Source: Pseudoscardovia suis
Lineage (GTDB): Bacteria > Actinomycetota > Actinomycetes > Actinomycetales > Bifidobacteriaceae
Length of the DNA: 64,000 nt
NCBI RefSeq assembly: GCF_002797875.1
Contig: NZ_PGFC01000001.1
Coordinates: forward strand, 248,001 to 312,000
Reading direction: 5' to 3'
Shown here: in pieces, positions 1 to 9,170 of the stretch
How the letters are laid out: each line of letters starts with the position of its first letter
Position numbering within the stretch: position 1 is the stretch's first letter
Notes under the pieces: generated by a model
What the model was told of the DNA's origin: nothing
Seen by the model: only the letters and a program-made list of their open reading frames with translations
Database searches by the model: none
Program-made: the position numbers and the translations under genes

Positions 1-1089
1 CACCCAGTCCATGATGACGCCGATGCCAGCCTTGTGGAAGCAATCGACCATGTACTTGAAGTCATCCACGTCGCCGAAGCGGGAATCCGGTGCGTAGTAA
101 CCGGTCACCTGATAGCCCCACGATCCGGCGAACGGATGCTCGGCGAGAGGCAGGAACTCCACATGGGTGAAGCCCATGTCCTTGACATAGCGCACAAGCT
201 CATCGGCGAGCTGGCGATAGGTATAGCCCTGCTTCCACGAGCCGGCGTGCACCTCGTAGATGCTCACCGGGCCGGTATGCGGGTTCGTGGTCGCGCGATG
301 CTGCATCCACTCGCTGTCCTCCCAGTCGTAATGGGAGTCGGACACGATAGATGCGGTCTCCGGCGGAATCTGGTGATGGCGCTCGTAGGGGTCGGCCTTC
401 TGCTTCCATTCGTTGTTGGCGTTGAGCAGCTCGAACTTATATCGGTCGCCGCCTTTGAGACCGGGGATGAATAGCTCCCAGATGCCGGAGTTGCCCAGTT
501 CGCGCATGGCGTGAGTGCGACCGTTCCATCCGTTGAAATCGCCGACGACACGCACGCAGTGGGCGTTCGGTGCCCACACGACGAACGAAACGCCAGTGAT
601 GGAATCCGAGGAGGATCCGTCCGGCGAGCCCATCGGGTCGATGTACGTGCGCACGTGCGCGCCCATGACCTCCCACAGGCGGTAGTGGCGACCTTCGCCG
701 AACAGATACATGTCCACGTCGCCGACGGTGGGCAGGTAACGGTAGGGGTCGTCGAGGGTGGTTTCGCTGCCGTCCTCATACATCGCATGAATGCGGTAAT
801 CGGGAACTGAATGGGATCCGTCTTTCCGCGTCGCTGCGGGAATGACTGCGACGAAAACGCCGTTCCATTCGTGCTGCGCCTCGTACTCGGTTCCGTCTAC
901 GGTGACGATTCCGACGCTCTTTGCCATGGGGCGAAGCACGCGCACAGTTGCGTATGCGTCGTCCGGTGCGGCATTGAGATGCGCGCCGAGGACCTCATGC
1001 GGGTCGTAGAAAACGCCATTGCTGACTCTGTCGAGAGCCTCGTGGTCTGCCTCGAGAGGCGCCACATTGGTAATCAATGTCTTCTCCAT
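1..1089 (-). CDS. glgB: 1,4-alpha-glucan branching enzyme, N-terminal part
   Basis: Glycogen branching enzyme, which makes alpha-1,6 branches during glycogen synthesis in the cytoplasm. Only the first 363 codons are in the window; the reading frame runs open through base 1 (ending GIGVIMDWV), so the catalytic Asp/Glu residues lie outside. Visible are an N-terminal beta-sandwich of CBM48 type ([20 protein letters not shown]), the start of the GH13 barrel ([13 protein letters not shown]) and [10 protein letters not shown], a very typical branching-enzyme stretch. The start is the ATG at 1089 ([15 protein letters not shown]). No strong ribosome site is evident. It diverges from carD across a 267-bp gap. 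Family assignment is secure from these motifs. Confidence 0.93.
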   Translation of the reverse strand, partial: MEKTLITNVAPLEADHEALDRVSNGVFYDPHEVLGAHLNAAPDDAYATVRVLRPMAKSVGIVTVDGTEYEAQHEWNGVFVAVIPAATRKDGSHSVPDYRIHAMYEDGSETTLDDPYRYLPTVGDVDMYLFGEGRHYRLWEVMGAHVRTYIDPMGSPDGSSSDSITGVSFVVWAPNAHCVRVVGDFNGWNGRTHAMRELGNSGIWELFIPGLKGGDRYKFELLNANNEWKQKADPYERHHQIPPETASIVSDSHYDWEDSEWMQHRATTNPHTGPVSIYEVHAGSWKQGYTYRQLADELVRYVKDMGFTHVEFLPLAEHPFAGSWGYQVTGYYAPDSRFGDVDDFKYMVDCFHKAGIGVIMDWV

Positions 1090-1321
1090 ATTCAAAAGTC
1101 TAAAGGCGGCGCGCCGAAAAGTACAACGAGAAACGCGATTCTTGAGGATTTTTCCATTGCCTTGCGGGTATTCGATCAGCTTTCGCTGTGAGCGGCTGAC
1201 TACCATTCGTCGGGGTTGCTGCGGTTGCTCGAATCGTTACAAAAAGGGGCGCGCATTCCATGGATGGGATGGCTCGGTCAGCTGATGGCGAACCCCGGGA
1301 TGCGGTCGAGGCATCATGGCA

Positions 1322-1351
1322 TACTATTAAAGCTTGGGTAACTTTTGGAGG
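1322..1351 (+). promoter_or_regulatory. Likely carD promoter -10 and ribosome binding site
   Basis: TACTAT at 1322-1327 is a good -10 hexamer; no convincing -35 is seen 17 bp upstream. GGAGG at 1347-1351 lies 5 bases before the carD ATG at 1357 and decides that start over the in-frame TTG at 1345. The rest of the 1090-1356 gap should hold the divergent glgB promoter, which I cannot place. Confidence 0.5.
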
Positions 1352-1356
1352 AATAC

Positions 1357-1974
1357 ATGGCTTATCAAATCGGCGACACGGTAGTATATCCCCGCCACGG
1401 CGCGGCTCGTGTCGAGGACATCGAGGACCGTAAGACGCCGGACGGCCAGACAAGAACGTATCTCAAGCTCGACGTGCTGTCCACCGATGGCCTTGTGATT
1501 TTCGTCCCCGAAGAGAACGTCGAAAGCATCGGCGTACGCGACATCGCCGATGGAAACGATGTGGGCAAGGTTTTCGAAATTCTTCGCACGCCGATCGAAG
1601 AGGAAAAGACGAACTGGTCGCGCCGCTACAAGCTCAATCAGGAGCGTATCGCGTCCGGTGACCTGCAGCAGATCGCCCACGTGGTGCGTGACCTTGCCCA
1701 GCGTGATGACGACGCCCACGGGCTTTCGGCTGGTGAGAAGCGCATGCTGACCAAGGCCCGCAAGGTGCTTTCGGCGGAGATTTCCCTGTCGGAGAAGCTT
1801 TCCGAGGAAGAGACACAGCGCTTGCTGGACGTCAACCTGGGCTTTGCGGATCCTGAGCCGGGCGATGAGAAGCATCACACCATGGCCCCGGACGAGCCGG
1901 CGAGCGAGACGCTGCATCGCATCGAGGAGCAGAGCCTCAAGTCGAAGAAGCGCAGTTCCAAGAAAGCGCGCTGA
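1357..1974 (+). CDS. carD: CarD-family RNA polymerase-binding transcription regulator
   Basis: CarD/CdnL protein, 205 aa. Family members bind the RNA polymerase beta subunit and stabilise open complexes, notably at rRNA promoters in actinobacteria. The N-terminal domain (residues 1 to about 60, MAYQIGDTVVYPRHGAARVEDIE) is the Tudor-like polymerase-interaction module shared with TRCF. The rest is a helical, charged DNA-contacting domain ending in a Lys/Ser-rich tail. Start ATG 1357 follows a GGAGG at 5 bases. The stop is only 7 or 25 bp before the two possible ispF starts, so the two genes are probably co-transcribed, an arrangement known in actinobacteria. Confidence 0.93.
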   Translation: MAYQIGDTVVYPRHGAARVEDIEDRKTPDGQTRTYLKLDVLSTDGLVIFVPEENVESIGVRDIADGNDVGKVFEILRTPIEEEKTNWSRRYKLNQERIASGDLQQIAHVVRDLAQRDDDAHGLSAGEKRMLTKARKVLSAEISLSEKLSEEETQRLLDVNLGFADPEPGDEKHHTMAPDEPASETLHRIEEQSLKSKKRSSKKAR

Positions 1975-1999
1975 AACAGCTGTGAATCCAGCAGATCCC

Positions 2000-2542
2000 A
2001 TGCAAACAAGCATCCTTCAGGCGGTGCGGGTCGGGCAAGGCTTCGACGCGCACCGCTTTGCTGTATCTTCCGATACTCAATCGTCGAGTGGCGCAGCGCG
2101 AGAACTATGGCTGGCGTGCATCCGATGGAGAGATGACGAGGCCAGGGGAGTGCCGGGGCTCGCTGGCGATTCCGACGGGGATGTGGCCGCCCATGCGCTG
2201 ATTGATGCCATGCTGTCGGCATGCGGACTGGGGGACATCGGTGAATTCTTCGGCGTTGGTTCCGACAGCGCGGGAGCGGGACGCCATGGGGCGTCCATGC
2301 TGCAGGAGGTGTCCCGGGCATGCGCCGAGCACGGGTGGGCGTTCGCAAACGCCACAGTCACGCTTGTATGCAATAACCCTCATGTGACCAAGCACCGCGA
2401 TGAGGCAATGCGTGTGATGAGCCAGGCTGCGGGAATGCCGGTGAGCCTGCTGGCTACCACTACCGATCACATGGGCTTTACAGGGGCCGGCGAAGGCGTG
2501 GCTGCCATCGCCACCGCCCTTGCCGTGCGCGTCGCCCAATGA
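2000..2542 (+). CDS. ispF: 2-C-methyl-D-erythritol 2,4-cyclodiphosphate synthase
   Basis: IspF of the non-mevalonate isoprenoid pathway; it cyclises CDP-ME 2-phosphate to MEcPP, releasing CMP, in a trimeric Zn enzyme. Seen: the metal-binding GQGFDAHRF near the N-terminus, GDSDGDVAAHALIDA, a GLGDIGEFF stretch, and ATTTDHMGFTGAGEGVAA near the C-terminus. An insert of about 20 residues (SSDTQSSSGAARELWLACIRW region) between the first two motifs lengthens it to 180 aa. The start is uncertain: ATG 2000 is chosen, but the in-frame GTG at 1982 is also possible and neither has a clear ribosome site. Translation probably couples to carD just upstream. Confidence 0.9.
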   Translation: MQTSILQAVRVGQGFDAHRFAVSSDTQSSSGAARELWLACIRWRDDEARGVPGLAGDSDGDVAAHALIDAMLSACGLGDIGEFFGVGSDSAGAGRHGASMLQEVSRACAEHGWAFANATVTLVCNNPHVTKHRDEAMRVMSQAAGMPVSLLATTTDHMGFTGAGEGVAAIATALAVRVAQ

Positions 2543-2551
2543 CCGGCATCA

Positions 2552-2572
2552 CCGATCGATATCACGGATCGG
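2552..2572. terminator. Possible weak hairpin between convergent ispF and the metal-permease gene
   Basis: CCGATC (2552-2557) and GATCGG (2567-2572) form a 6-bp stem with a 9-base loop in the 105-bp gap between convergent genes. There is no T-tract, so terminator function is only a guess. Confidence 0.25.
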
Positions 2573-2647
2573 CATTACATAACCGGTAGCATCAATCGGC
2601 ATAACATCTGCTGGTCTCTGGCGCACCCGCACCTGCATTGCATCCGC

Positions 2648-3478
2648 TTAATGCTGGTTCCTGCCGGTCACAAGCCGCACAACCAGCCACAGGGCGGCGC
2701 TGATCGTCACAATGATGAAGCTCGGCGGGAACGGGAACATTGCTGCAAGCAGCAGACCGCCCCAGATGCTGCCAAGGCACAGCAGCGTCGAACACACCAT
2801 CGCGGACAGCGGCGAACGGGTGAGCATGATGGCAGTGGCGGAAGGCGTCACCACGAGCGCGAACACGAGCAGCGTGCCCACGGCGGGCGTGGCAACCGTG
2901 ATGACCCCTGCCATGAGCGCCATATACAGCAGCCCCATCAGACGCACCGGCACGCCCTTGGCTTGGGCGACCTGCTCGTTGAGCGAGCTGAACAGCAGCG
3001 GACGATATGCGCATGCCAGCACCACGAGCAGCACCGCATCGAACACCGCGAACCCCAAAAGTTCGGATCGTGAAATCGTCAGGATGGAGCCGAAGAGAAT
3101 CGATTGCATCTGCTTGGTGGCGCTAGAAGACATTCGCGCGAAAAACAGGCCGAGACCGGTGGCGAAGGCCAAAACCGTTCCCGTGGCGATTTCCCTCTGG
3201 GAGGCCTTTTTGCCCAATGCGCCGATCGCCAGCGCGCCTCCCAGAGCAAACACGCCCATGCCCCATGAAACCGGCAGTCCGAGCAACACCGCGCCGGTGG
3301 CGCCTGGCAGCCCGATATGCGCCAGCGCGTGGGCGGCGAACGTCGAACGCCGCGTGATCGTGAAATACCCCACGGCGCCCGCTGCCACTGCGATGAGCAC
3401 ACCGGCGATCAACGCGTTCGACATAAAGGAACCGGTGAGGAGATGCCACCAGTCAGGGTTGTAAGAAAAAGTCGTCAT
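2648..3478 (-). CDS. Zn/Mn ABC importer, membrane permease (ABC-3 family)
   Basis: Integral membrane subunit of a ZnuB/MntB-type metal importer, 276 aa with about eight hydrophobic spans and the ABC-3 hallmark ITRRSTFAAHALAHIGLPGATGAVLLG early in the chain. Start ATG at 3478 follows AGGAGG in the complementary strand; the longer open frame to 3874 has no support. The stop codon of the upstream ATPase gene ends one base before this ATG, so the two are translationally coupled. Together with the lipoprotein at 4608-5651 it makes a full importer. Metal identity (Zn or Mn) cannot be fixed from sequence alone. Confidence 0.9.
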   Translation of the reverse strand: MTTFSYNPDWWHLLTGSFMSNALIAGVLIAVAAGAVGYFTITRRSTFAAHALAHIGLPGATGAVLLGLPVSWGMGVFALGGALAIGALGKKASQREIATGTVLAFATGLGLFFARMSSSATKQMQSILFGSILTISRSELLGFAVFDAVLLVVLACAYRPLLFSSLNEQVAQAKGVPVRLMGLLYMALMAGVITVATPAVGTLLVFALVVTPSATAIMLTRSPLSAMVCSTLLCLGSIWGGLLLAAMFPFPPSFIIVTISAALWLVVRLVTGRNQH

Positions 3479-3479
3479 G

Positions 3480-4472
3480 TCAGTCCTCCTGTGTGAATCC
3501 CTGTGTGGATCCCTGAGTGGATCCCTGAGTGGCCGTATCAGGCTGCGTGGCTGCAGCGGACTGTGGCGTTGCGCGGGATGGCGTTGCGCCTTGCGATTGC
3601 TGGCCTGCGGGATGCGAATGCGCGTAATGCTGCTTGAAGAAGCATGCGGCTTCCGATGCGTCCAAAGTGCCGTCTCCGTGGCCGGCCGGCTCCATGTCGG
3701 GGTTAGGCGTGACGAACATATCGCCCTGCGGCGTGGTGACGACCTCCACCTTCGTGCCGTACAGATGGGTGAGCAGCTGGGAGTCAAGCACAGTGGACAT
3801 GCCGGAATAGTGCGGATGCCCATCCAGCAGATATACCGCTCCCGTAAGGATCGGCAGCAGCATGTTAAGGTCATGCGACACGATTTGTATGGTCATGCCC
3901 CACTCGCGGTTGAGGCGGGCGAACAGCTCCACGATCGCGCTCTGGCTGGCGAGGTCAAGGTTGGCCAGCGGTTCGTCGAGAAGCAGCAGATCCGGGTGAC
4001 TCACCAGCGCCTGGGCAATGGCTGCCCTTTGACGCAGGCCTCCCGACAGTTCGTTGAGCCGCATGCGCTCCTTGCCGTGCAATCCCACGAAATCGATGAT
4101 GTCGGCGACGGCGCCGCGCTGCTCGCGGGTGACGCGGTGAAATCCGAATCTGGTGCCGGTGATTCCCAGCAGAATGGATTGGTCGACCGTCACGTTCGAA
4201 TCCACATCATCCATGTAGTTCTGCGGCACGTAGCCGATGCGCCCGTTGGCTTGCCCTGCGGGACGGCCCAGGACCGTCACCGAGCCGTGGCACAGGGGCA
4301 GCAGGCCCAGCTCCACGTCGATCATTGTGGTTTTGCCTGCACCGTTGGTTCCTACGATTGCCGTGACGGTGCCGCGCTGTATGGCGAATGTTCCCTCCGA
4401 CCATATCGTGCGACCGCCGCGTTGGACGGCGGCCTGTCGAAACTCGATGCAGGGCTCCGCTTCTTTCTCCAT
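3480..4472 (-). CDS. Zn/Mn ABC importer, ATP-binding protein with Gln/Thr-rich tail
   Basis: ZnuC/MntA-type ATPase, 330 aa. Walker A GTNGAGKTT near residue 40, signature LSGGLRQRAA, Walker B LLLLDEPLANLD and the switch His in VSHDLN are all present, so it should be active. Start ATG 4472 has GGAGG 5 bases upstream on the minus strand. After the ATPase core there is an unusual C-terminal extension of about 85 residues with a His cluster (QHYAHSH) followed by Gln/Ser/Thr repeats (STQGSTQGFTQ) encoded by short direct DNA repeats around 3495-3535. The His cluster could bind metal, but that is inference. A palindrome at 4488-4504 lies just upstream. Confidence 0.92.
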   Translation of the reverse strand: MEKEAEPCIEFRQAAVQRGGRTIWSEGTFAIQRGTVTAIVGTNGAGKTTMIDVELGLLPLCHGSVTVLGRPAGQANGRIGYVPQNYMDDVDSNVTVDQSILLGITGTRFGFHRVTREQRGAVADIIDFVGLHGKERMRLNELSGGLRQRAAIAQALVSHPDLLLLDEPLANLDLASQSAIVELFARLNREWGMTIQIVSHDLNMLLPILTGAVYLLDGHPHYSGMSTVLDSQLLTHLYGTKVEVVTTPQGDMFVTPNPDMEPAGHGDGTLDASEAACFFKQHYAHSHPAGQQSQGATPSRATPQSAAATQPDTATQGSTQGSTQGFTQED

Positions 4473-4487
4473 GCACGCCTCCAATAA

Positions 4488-4504
4488 TTGAGAAACATTC
4501 TCAA
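4488..4504. promoter_or_regulatory. Perfect 7-3-7 palindrome, candidate metal-regulator operator
   Basis: TTGAGAA-ACA-TTCTCAA is a perfect inverted repeat immediately upstream of the ATPase gene's ribosome site. Geometry and AT content fit a Fur/Zur-like or similar dimeric repressor site. Its position inside the importer locus supports metal control, but the regulator is not in this window. Confidence 0.5.
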
Positions 4505-4583
4505 ATAATAGTGGGCAATGGCGTGGACATTACTTGCGTTGCCGTTGTGGCTGTGTGGTGTTGTGGTGCTATGGCTGCGCGTT

Positions 4584-4600
4584 TCAGTGAAAATCACTGA
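4584..4600. promoter_or_regulatory. Second 7-3-7 palindrome after the binding-protein gene
   Basis: TCAGTGA-AAA-TCACTGA lies 7 bp beyond the stop of the binding-protein gene, 80 bp from the palindrome at 4488-4504 and with the same 7-3-7 geometry. It may be a second operator controlling the downstream ATPase-permease pair, or a small mRNA hairpin that reduces read-through. No T-run follows on the minus strand. Confidence 0.4.
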
Positions 4601-4607
4601 TGGAAAA

Positions 4608-5651
4608 TCAGTTCGAGGATTGGGATGGCGCGTCCGTGGCGGAGGCGCTCGCCGAAGCGGAAGCGCCGTCGGAAGCGCTCGCCGAAGCGGAAGCGGATGC
4701 AGATGCAGATGCCTGCGTGAGCGCCTCATCCATCGAAGAAACGATGTCTTCGATCCAATTCGGGAGCGATTCCTGCGAGCTGGGCATGATTTCCGTGAGG
4801 CTCACCGTCGGCACGTTGCGCTGCTGGGCGGTTTGCAACACCGAGTCGACGGCGCTGTTGGACCGCTGCGAATCGGTGATGATCAGGTCAGTGCCGTCTT
4901 TGAGCGCGAGAGTGAATTTTGCAATCGCAGTGGCATCCGGTGTCGTGCCCTTGGTCTCCGCGGCAGTCCATTCGTCGGGCGTGGCGTCGGTTGCGTCAAT
5001 TTCCGACATGAGGTAGTACGCGACGGGCGTGGTCGCAGCGTATGTGAGGTCGTCGTGGGATTTGCGCAAATCGCTGATGGCGATTTCGGCCTTGTCTTCT
5101 TCGTCCTGCCAAGCATCAAGGTTGGCGGCGAAAGCGTCAGAGGAATCCGGCTCGAGCTTGGTGAGGGCGTCGACGATGGCCTTCGCCACCGCCTTGCGCG
5201 CGTCGGAGGACATCCACAGGTAGGCGTTGTCACCGGTGCCGGCGCCTATCGTGGCCGCTGCATTGATGACGGACTGGCCTTGGCTCGTCATGTCGCTGGC
5301 CCATGAATCGTAGCCAGCACCGGTCATGATGACGATCTGAGCGTCGGCGATTTGCGTCTTCTGATCGGAATTGGGCGCAAAGGTTGACATGTCGGTGGTC
5401 GTGTCGGTGACGATGGATGTCACGGTGGCCTTGTCTCCGGCGAGTTGCGTCGCGACCGACCCCCACGTGTTTTCGGCGGCGACGATGGAGATGGGGGAGT
5501 CCGGTTGCGTGGGCGAGCTGGATGAGGGCGTTTTGGAAGGCTGCGCGCCGCCTCCGATGCCGCACGCTGCCGTGGCGGCGACAAGCGCGATGCCCGTCAG
5601 GCATGCGACCACCTTCGCTACTGTGGTTGTGATTCGTGTGGTGATGCGCAT
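4608..5651 (-). CDS. Zn/Mn ABC importer substrate-binding lipoprotein
   Basis: ZnuA-like cluster A-I solute-binding protein, 347 aa. The N-terminus is a lipoprotein signal with lipobox LVAATAAC, so the mature protein is lipid-anchored outside the membrane. The core has IVAAENTWGSVATQL and paired alpha/beta lobes typical of the family. Metal-ligand positions are not easily matched and no long His-rich loop is present. The C-terminus ends in a low-complexity Ala/Ser tract (ASASASASASASDGAS) encoded by short repeats. Start ATG 5651 has GGAG on the minus strand; the longer frame to 5774 is not supported. It is first in the importer locus, about 135 bp before the ATPase gene, with two palindromes in between. 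Confidence 0.88.
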   Translation of the reverse strand: MRITTRITTTVAKVVACLTGIALVAATAACGIGGGAQPSKTPSSSSPTQPDSPISIVAAENTWGSVATQLAGDKATVTSIVTDTTTDMSTFAPNSDQKTQIADAQIVIMTGAGYDSWASDMTSQGQSVINAAATIGAGTGDNAYLWMSSDARKAVAKAIVDALTKLEPDSSDAFAANLDAWQDEEDKAEIAISDLRKSHDDLTYAATTPVAYYLMSEIDATDATPDEWTAAETKGTTPDATAIAKFTLALKDGTDLIITDSQRSNSAVDSVLQTAQQRNVPTVSLTEIMPSSQESLPNWIEDIVSSMDEALTQASASASASASASASDGASASASASATDAPSQSSN

Positions 5652-5856
5652 TCTCCGCTCTTTTCTCGGCTTTCCGTGGCCCGTCTCGGTGGCCTTGCAT
5701 CTGGGCTGTGGCGACGTTCCTCGCTGTGCGAACCCATGGCGGTTGGCGTTTCGCATAGAGGACGGTCGGCACATGAAGCTACTTGCTAGAGTAGCCTAAA
5801 ACCCGAATTTGATTGGTGATATGACGCTTCGGCGGCATGTCACGGGCAGGAGGAGC

Positions 5857-6768
5857 ATGGCACAGGTACTCGATGGCAAGGCCGCGGCGCAGCAGATCAA
5901 GGCTGATCTGGCACGCCGCGTGGAACGTCTGCGCAAGGCGGGGCATCCGGTTGGCCTGGGCACGTTGCTCGTGGGGCAGGACGCCGGGTCCGTCAAATAC
6001 GTCGCGGGGAAGCACCGTGATTGCGCCGACGTGGGAATTGATTCCATCCGGGAGGATCTTCCTGCCGATGCGACGTTCGATGACATCGCCGCGGCTGTGC
6101 GCCGCCTCAACGAGAACCCCGAATGCACCGGTTACATCGTGCAACTGCCGCTGCCGCAGGGCATCGACTCCAACCGCATCGTCGAAATGGTCGATCCGGC
6201 AAAGGACGCGGATGGAATGCATCCTTACAACCTGGGCCAGCTTGTGCTTCATACAAACGGGGACTCCTGCTATCCGTTGCCGTGCACTCCCAGCGGCGTC
6301 ATTGATCTCATGGAACGCAACGGAATCGACCTCGATGGCAAGCACGTCGTCGTGCTGGGACGCGGGGTGACGATCGGACGCACGATCGGGCTCATGCTCA
6401 CCAACCGCAACGTGGATGCGACGGTGACGCTATGCCACACGCATACGCGCAATCTGCATGAAATCATGCGCAGCGCCGATGTGATCGTGGCGGCGGTGGG
6501 CAAGGCGCACTTCGTCAAGCCCGAGGACGTCAACCCCAACGCGGTGCTCATGGATGTGGGCGTGTCGCGCGTCTATGACGAAGCGGCGGGGCGCTGGCGC
6601 GTGCAGGGCGATGTGGACCCGGCGTGCCATGACGTGTGCGCTGCGTATTCGCCCAACCCCGGTGGTGTTGGGCCGATGACCCGCGCCATGCTGCTGCGCA
6701 ACGTCGTGCGTATCGCGGAGCGGAGTGCCGGCATCGGCCCTGATGCCGTCGGCGCTGCGGGGGAGTGA
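5857..6768 (+). CDS. folD: Bifunctional methylene-THF dehydrogenase / methenyl-THF cyclohydrolase
   Basis: FolD interconverts 5,10-methylene-, methenyl- and 10-formyl-tetrahydrofolate for purine and formyl-Met synthesis. 303 aa, normal length. Seen: the catalytic Lys region [48 protein letters not shown], the NADP-binding [14 protein letters not shown] and [11 protein letters not shown]. Start ATG 5857 follows GGAGGAG; an upstream in-frame start at 5809 has no ribosome site. It diverges from the metal-binding lipoprotein gene and stands alone ahead of rpsA. Confidence 0.96.
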   Translation: MAQVLDGKAAAQQIKADLARRVERLRKAGHPVGLGTLLVGQDAGSVKYVAGKHRDCADVGIDSIREDLPADATFDDIAAAVRRLNENPECTGYIVQLPLPQGIDSNRIVEMVDPAKDADGMHPYNLGQLVLHTNGDSCYPLPCTPSGVIDLMERNGIDLDGKHVVVLGRGVTIGRTIGLMLTNRNVDATVTLCHTHTRNLHEIMRSADVIVAAVGKAHFVKPEDVNPNAVLMDVGVSRVYDEAAGRWRVQGDVDPACHDVCAAYSPNPGGVGPMTRAMLLRNVVRIAERSAGIGPDAVGAAGE

Positions 6769-6975
6769 ACGGATTCCTCGGGGTTGCGTGTTGCATCGCC
6801 GTATTCCGCTGTGCGTGATTGCGGCGTGTCTTGGATGCCTGTGGCAGGGCATTCGTGTATGCTTATGTTTTGCGTGCGTGGGCGGAGTGTATCCACCGCG
6901 CGCCGTGCAACTGAATTTCCGCTGCAGCCGGTTAACGGATGCCTGCGGGATGATGTCGCAAAAGTGAAAAACGAT

Positions 6976-6981
6976 ATTATC
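6976..6981 (+). promoter_or_regulatory. Candidate -10 element of rpsA
   Basis: TATTAT at 6976-6981 would place the transcript start near 6988, giving a leader of about 20 bases. The leader (to 7008) has no Shine-Dalgarno match, which is noteworthy for a highly expressed ribosomal gene. The -35 region is weak. Confidence 0.4.
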
Positions 6982-7008
6982 CACAAACTATGAGAAACAA
7001 CCAACCCA

Positions 7009-8496
7009 ATGGCAGAAAACACTAAAGAAGTCCCGCAGGTTGCCATCAATGACATCGGCACCGTCGATGACTTCATCAAGGCAGTCGATTCCACCATCAA
7101 GAATTTCGGCGATGGTGATCTGGTCGAAGGCACTGTCGTCAAGATCGATCATGACGAAGTCCTCCTGGATATCGGCTACAAGACGGAAGGCGTGATTCCT
7201 TCCCGCGAACTTTCCATCAAGAAGGACGTCGATCCCGATGATGTCGTTAAGGTTGGCGACACCGTCGAGGCCCTTGTCATCACCAAGGAAGACAAGGAAG
7301 GACGCCTGATCCTGTCCAAGAAGCGTGCACAGTACGAGCGCGCTTGGGGCGAAGTCGAGAAGATCAAGGAATCCGACGGCGTCGTCGAAGGTACCGTCAT
7401 CGAAGCCGTCAAGGGCGGCCTCATCGTCGACATCGGTCTGCGCGGCTTCCTGCCCGCATCCCTCGTCGAGATGCGTCGTGTCCGCGACCTTCAGCCGTAC
7501 ATCGGCCAGAAGATCAAGGCCAAGATCCTCGAGCTCGACAAGAACCGCAACAACGTGGTCCTCTCCCGTCGCCAGTACCTCGAGGAGACCCAGTCCGAAG
7601 TGCGCGAGACCTTCCTCTCGCAGCTCAAGAAGGGCCAGATCCGCGAAGGCGTCGTGTCCTCCATCGTCAACTTCGGCGCATTCGTCGACCTCGGCGGTGT
7701 GGACGGACTCATCCACGTCTCCGAGCTCTCTTGGAAGCACATCGACCACCCGTCCGAGGTCGTCAAGGTCGGCGACAAGGTCACCGTCGAGGTTCTCGAC
7801 GTGGATCTCGAGCGCGAGCGTATCTCCCTGTCGCTCAAGGCGACGCAGGAGGATCCGTGGCAGCGCTTCGCACGCACCCATGTGCCCGGCCAGATCGTCA
7901 AGGGCAAGGTCACCAAGATCGTGCAGTTCGGTGTGTTCATCTCCGTCGACGACGGCATCGAGGGCCTGGTGCACATCTCCGAGCTCGCGAACCGCCATGT
8001 CGAGAACCCGGAGACCGTTGTCAAGCCCGGCGAAGAGGTGTTCGTCAAGGTGATCGACGTCGATCTCGATCGTCGCCGCATCTCCCTGTCCCTCAAGCAG
8101 GCCAACGACTCCGTCGACCCGAACTCCGAGGACTTCGATCCGGCTCTGTACGGCATGCCGGCCGAGTACGACGAGAACGGCAACTACAAGTACCCCGAAG
8201 GCTTCGATCCCGAGACCAACGAGTGGATCGAAGGCTACGAGAAGCAGCGCGAAGAGTGGGAGTCCCAGTACGCGGCCGCCCACGATCTGTGGGAAGAGCA
8301 CAAAGCCTTCGTGGCCAAGGAGCTCGCCAACGCAGAAGCTTCTGCTGCTGCCGACGGCCAGACCGAGAACCACGCTGCGCACGAGGCCGAGGAAGAGCCG
8401 AGCAACTACTCGTCTCCGGCGTCCGGCGAAGGCACCCTTGCCTCCGACGACAAGCTCGCTGCACTGCGCGACGAACTGCTGCACCAGTCCAAGTAA
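7009..8496 (+). CDS. rpsA: 30S ribosomal protein S1
   Basis: Ribosomal protein S1, 495 aa, the actinobacterial four-repeat form that helps mRNA binding at initiation. Four S1/OB domains lie at about residues 35-105, 122-190, 209-278 and 294-366 (for example REGVVSSIVNFGAFVDLGGVDGLIHVSEL and VKGKVTKIVQFGVFISVDDGIEGLVHISEL). An acidic tail of about 130 residues rich in Glu, Tyr and Ala follows. Codon use is strongly biased to C- and G-ending codons, as expected for high expression; the long antisense open frame is a by-product of that bias. The start ATG lacks an SD sequence. A strong terminator follows at 8624. Confidence 0.97.
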   Translation: MAENTKEVPQVAINDIGTVDDFIKAVDSTIKNFGDGDLVEGTVVKIDHDEVLLDIGYKTEGVIPSRELSIKKDVDPDDVVKVGDTVEALVITKEDKEGRLILSKKRAQYERAWGEVEKIKESDGVVEGTVIEAVKGGLIVDIGLRGFLPASLVEMRRVRDLQPYIGQKIKAKILELDKNRNNVVLSRRQYLEETQSEVRETFLSQLKKGQIREGVVSSIVNFGAFVDLGGVDGLIHVSELSWKHIDHPSEVVKVGDKVTVEVLDVDLERERISLSLKATQEDPWQRFARTHVPGQIVKGKVTKIVQFGVFISVDDGIEGLVHISELANRHVENPETVVKPGEEVFVKVIDVDLDRRRISLSLKQANDSVDPNSEDFDPALYGMPAEYDENGNYKYPEGFDPETNEWIEGYEKQREEWESQYAAAHDLWEEHKAFVAKELANAEASAAADGQTENHAAHEAEEEPSNYSSPASGEGTLASDDKLAALRDELLHQSK

Positions 8497-8623
8497 CTCA
8501 GTAACTCGGTAACTCGCGTTACGTTACGGTAGACGCTGTAAACATTGCAGCATACATCAGTGAACCAGCGCTTTGATGGATTCCCGAAACCGTTGAAGCC
8601 GCTGGTTCACAGCGCTTAAGCCA

Positions 8624-8652
8624 AAGCCCAGACCGAAAGGCCTGGGCTTTTT
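8624..8652 (+). terminator. Rho-independent terminator of rpsA
   Basis: AAGCCCAG and CTGGGCTT pair as an 8-bp GC-rich stem around a short loop, followed by a run of T. It lies 128 bp after the rpsA stop. Confidence 0.85.
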
Positions 8653-8717
8653 GCATACCGGTTTGGGGCTGTCTGTTGGGATGACGCGCGGGTTGTCGGT
8701 GTGAGGCTTGTCGGTGT

Positions 8718-8960
8718 GTCGCTGAAGACGGAGGTTGGGGAATCCTTTTTGAGGCCCGTAACTTCCATTTTCGGCGAGTGGGTTGGTGTGTCGCCGATGT
8801 CGGAGGTTAAAGAATCCTTTTTGAGGTCCATAACTGCTTTGTTCGGCGAATCCTGAATATGTCGTCGATGACGGAGGTTAAGGGTCTGTTTGGGGGTCTG
8901 TAACCTCCGTCTTCGGCGAATCCTAAATTTGTCGCCGGTTTGGGAAGTTAGGAAGGTCAG
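8718..8960 (+). repeat. Palindromic repeat array A (three full units and one partial)
   Basis: Units at 8718-8777, 8790-8849 and 8861-8919 plus a partial from 8931. Each unit starts GTCGCCGA-like with a GGAGGTTA arm, has a variable centre of about 20 bp, then a TAACCTCCGTCTTCGGCGA-like arm. Spacers are GTGGGTTGGTGT, then ATCCTGAATAT and ATCCTAAATTT. Arms within a unit are imperfect reverse complements. The same family recurs at 35677, 42604 and 46527. The array fills most of the 674-bp gap between rpsA and coaE; from 8961 to about 9060 I see only low-complexity G-rich sequence. Confidence 0.9.
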
Positions 8961-9097
8961 AGATTTGGAGGTTCGGTGATCGGGATGCCGGGATGCTGGG
9001 ATGTCGGAAGGCCGGATGACTGGTCAGGAGGTCGGAAGGTCGGATGGCAGGGAACCTGTGTGCGGTTGGGCAATGGTTTATTGCCACATGGGCGCTC

Positions 9098-9103
9098 TAC
9101 AAT
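9098..9103 (+). promoter_or_regulatory. Candidate -10 element of coaE
   Basis: TACAAT at 9098-9103 is a near-consensus -10. The -35 is poor. coaE starts 68 bp downstream behind GAGGAG at 9161-9166. Confidence 0.4.
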
Positions 9104-9170
9104 GAGGGGATGCAACGATGGGATGCGATGCACAAGTGAATGCAATGCATCGGCGAATGCGAGGAGTGTC

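Noticed and set aside
6988-8484. Long minus-strand frame opposite rpsA (498 aa)
   Set aside because: A by-product of strong codon bias in rpsA; Leu/Val/Asp-rich nonsense without ribosome site. The same applies to frames opposite pyk (13386-14906), the FTR1 gene (55408-57228) and the DUF2318 gene (57263-59092).
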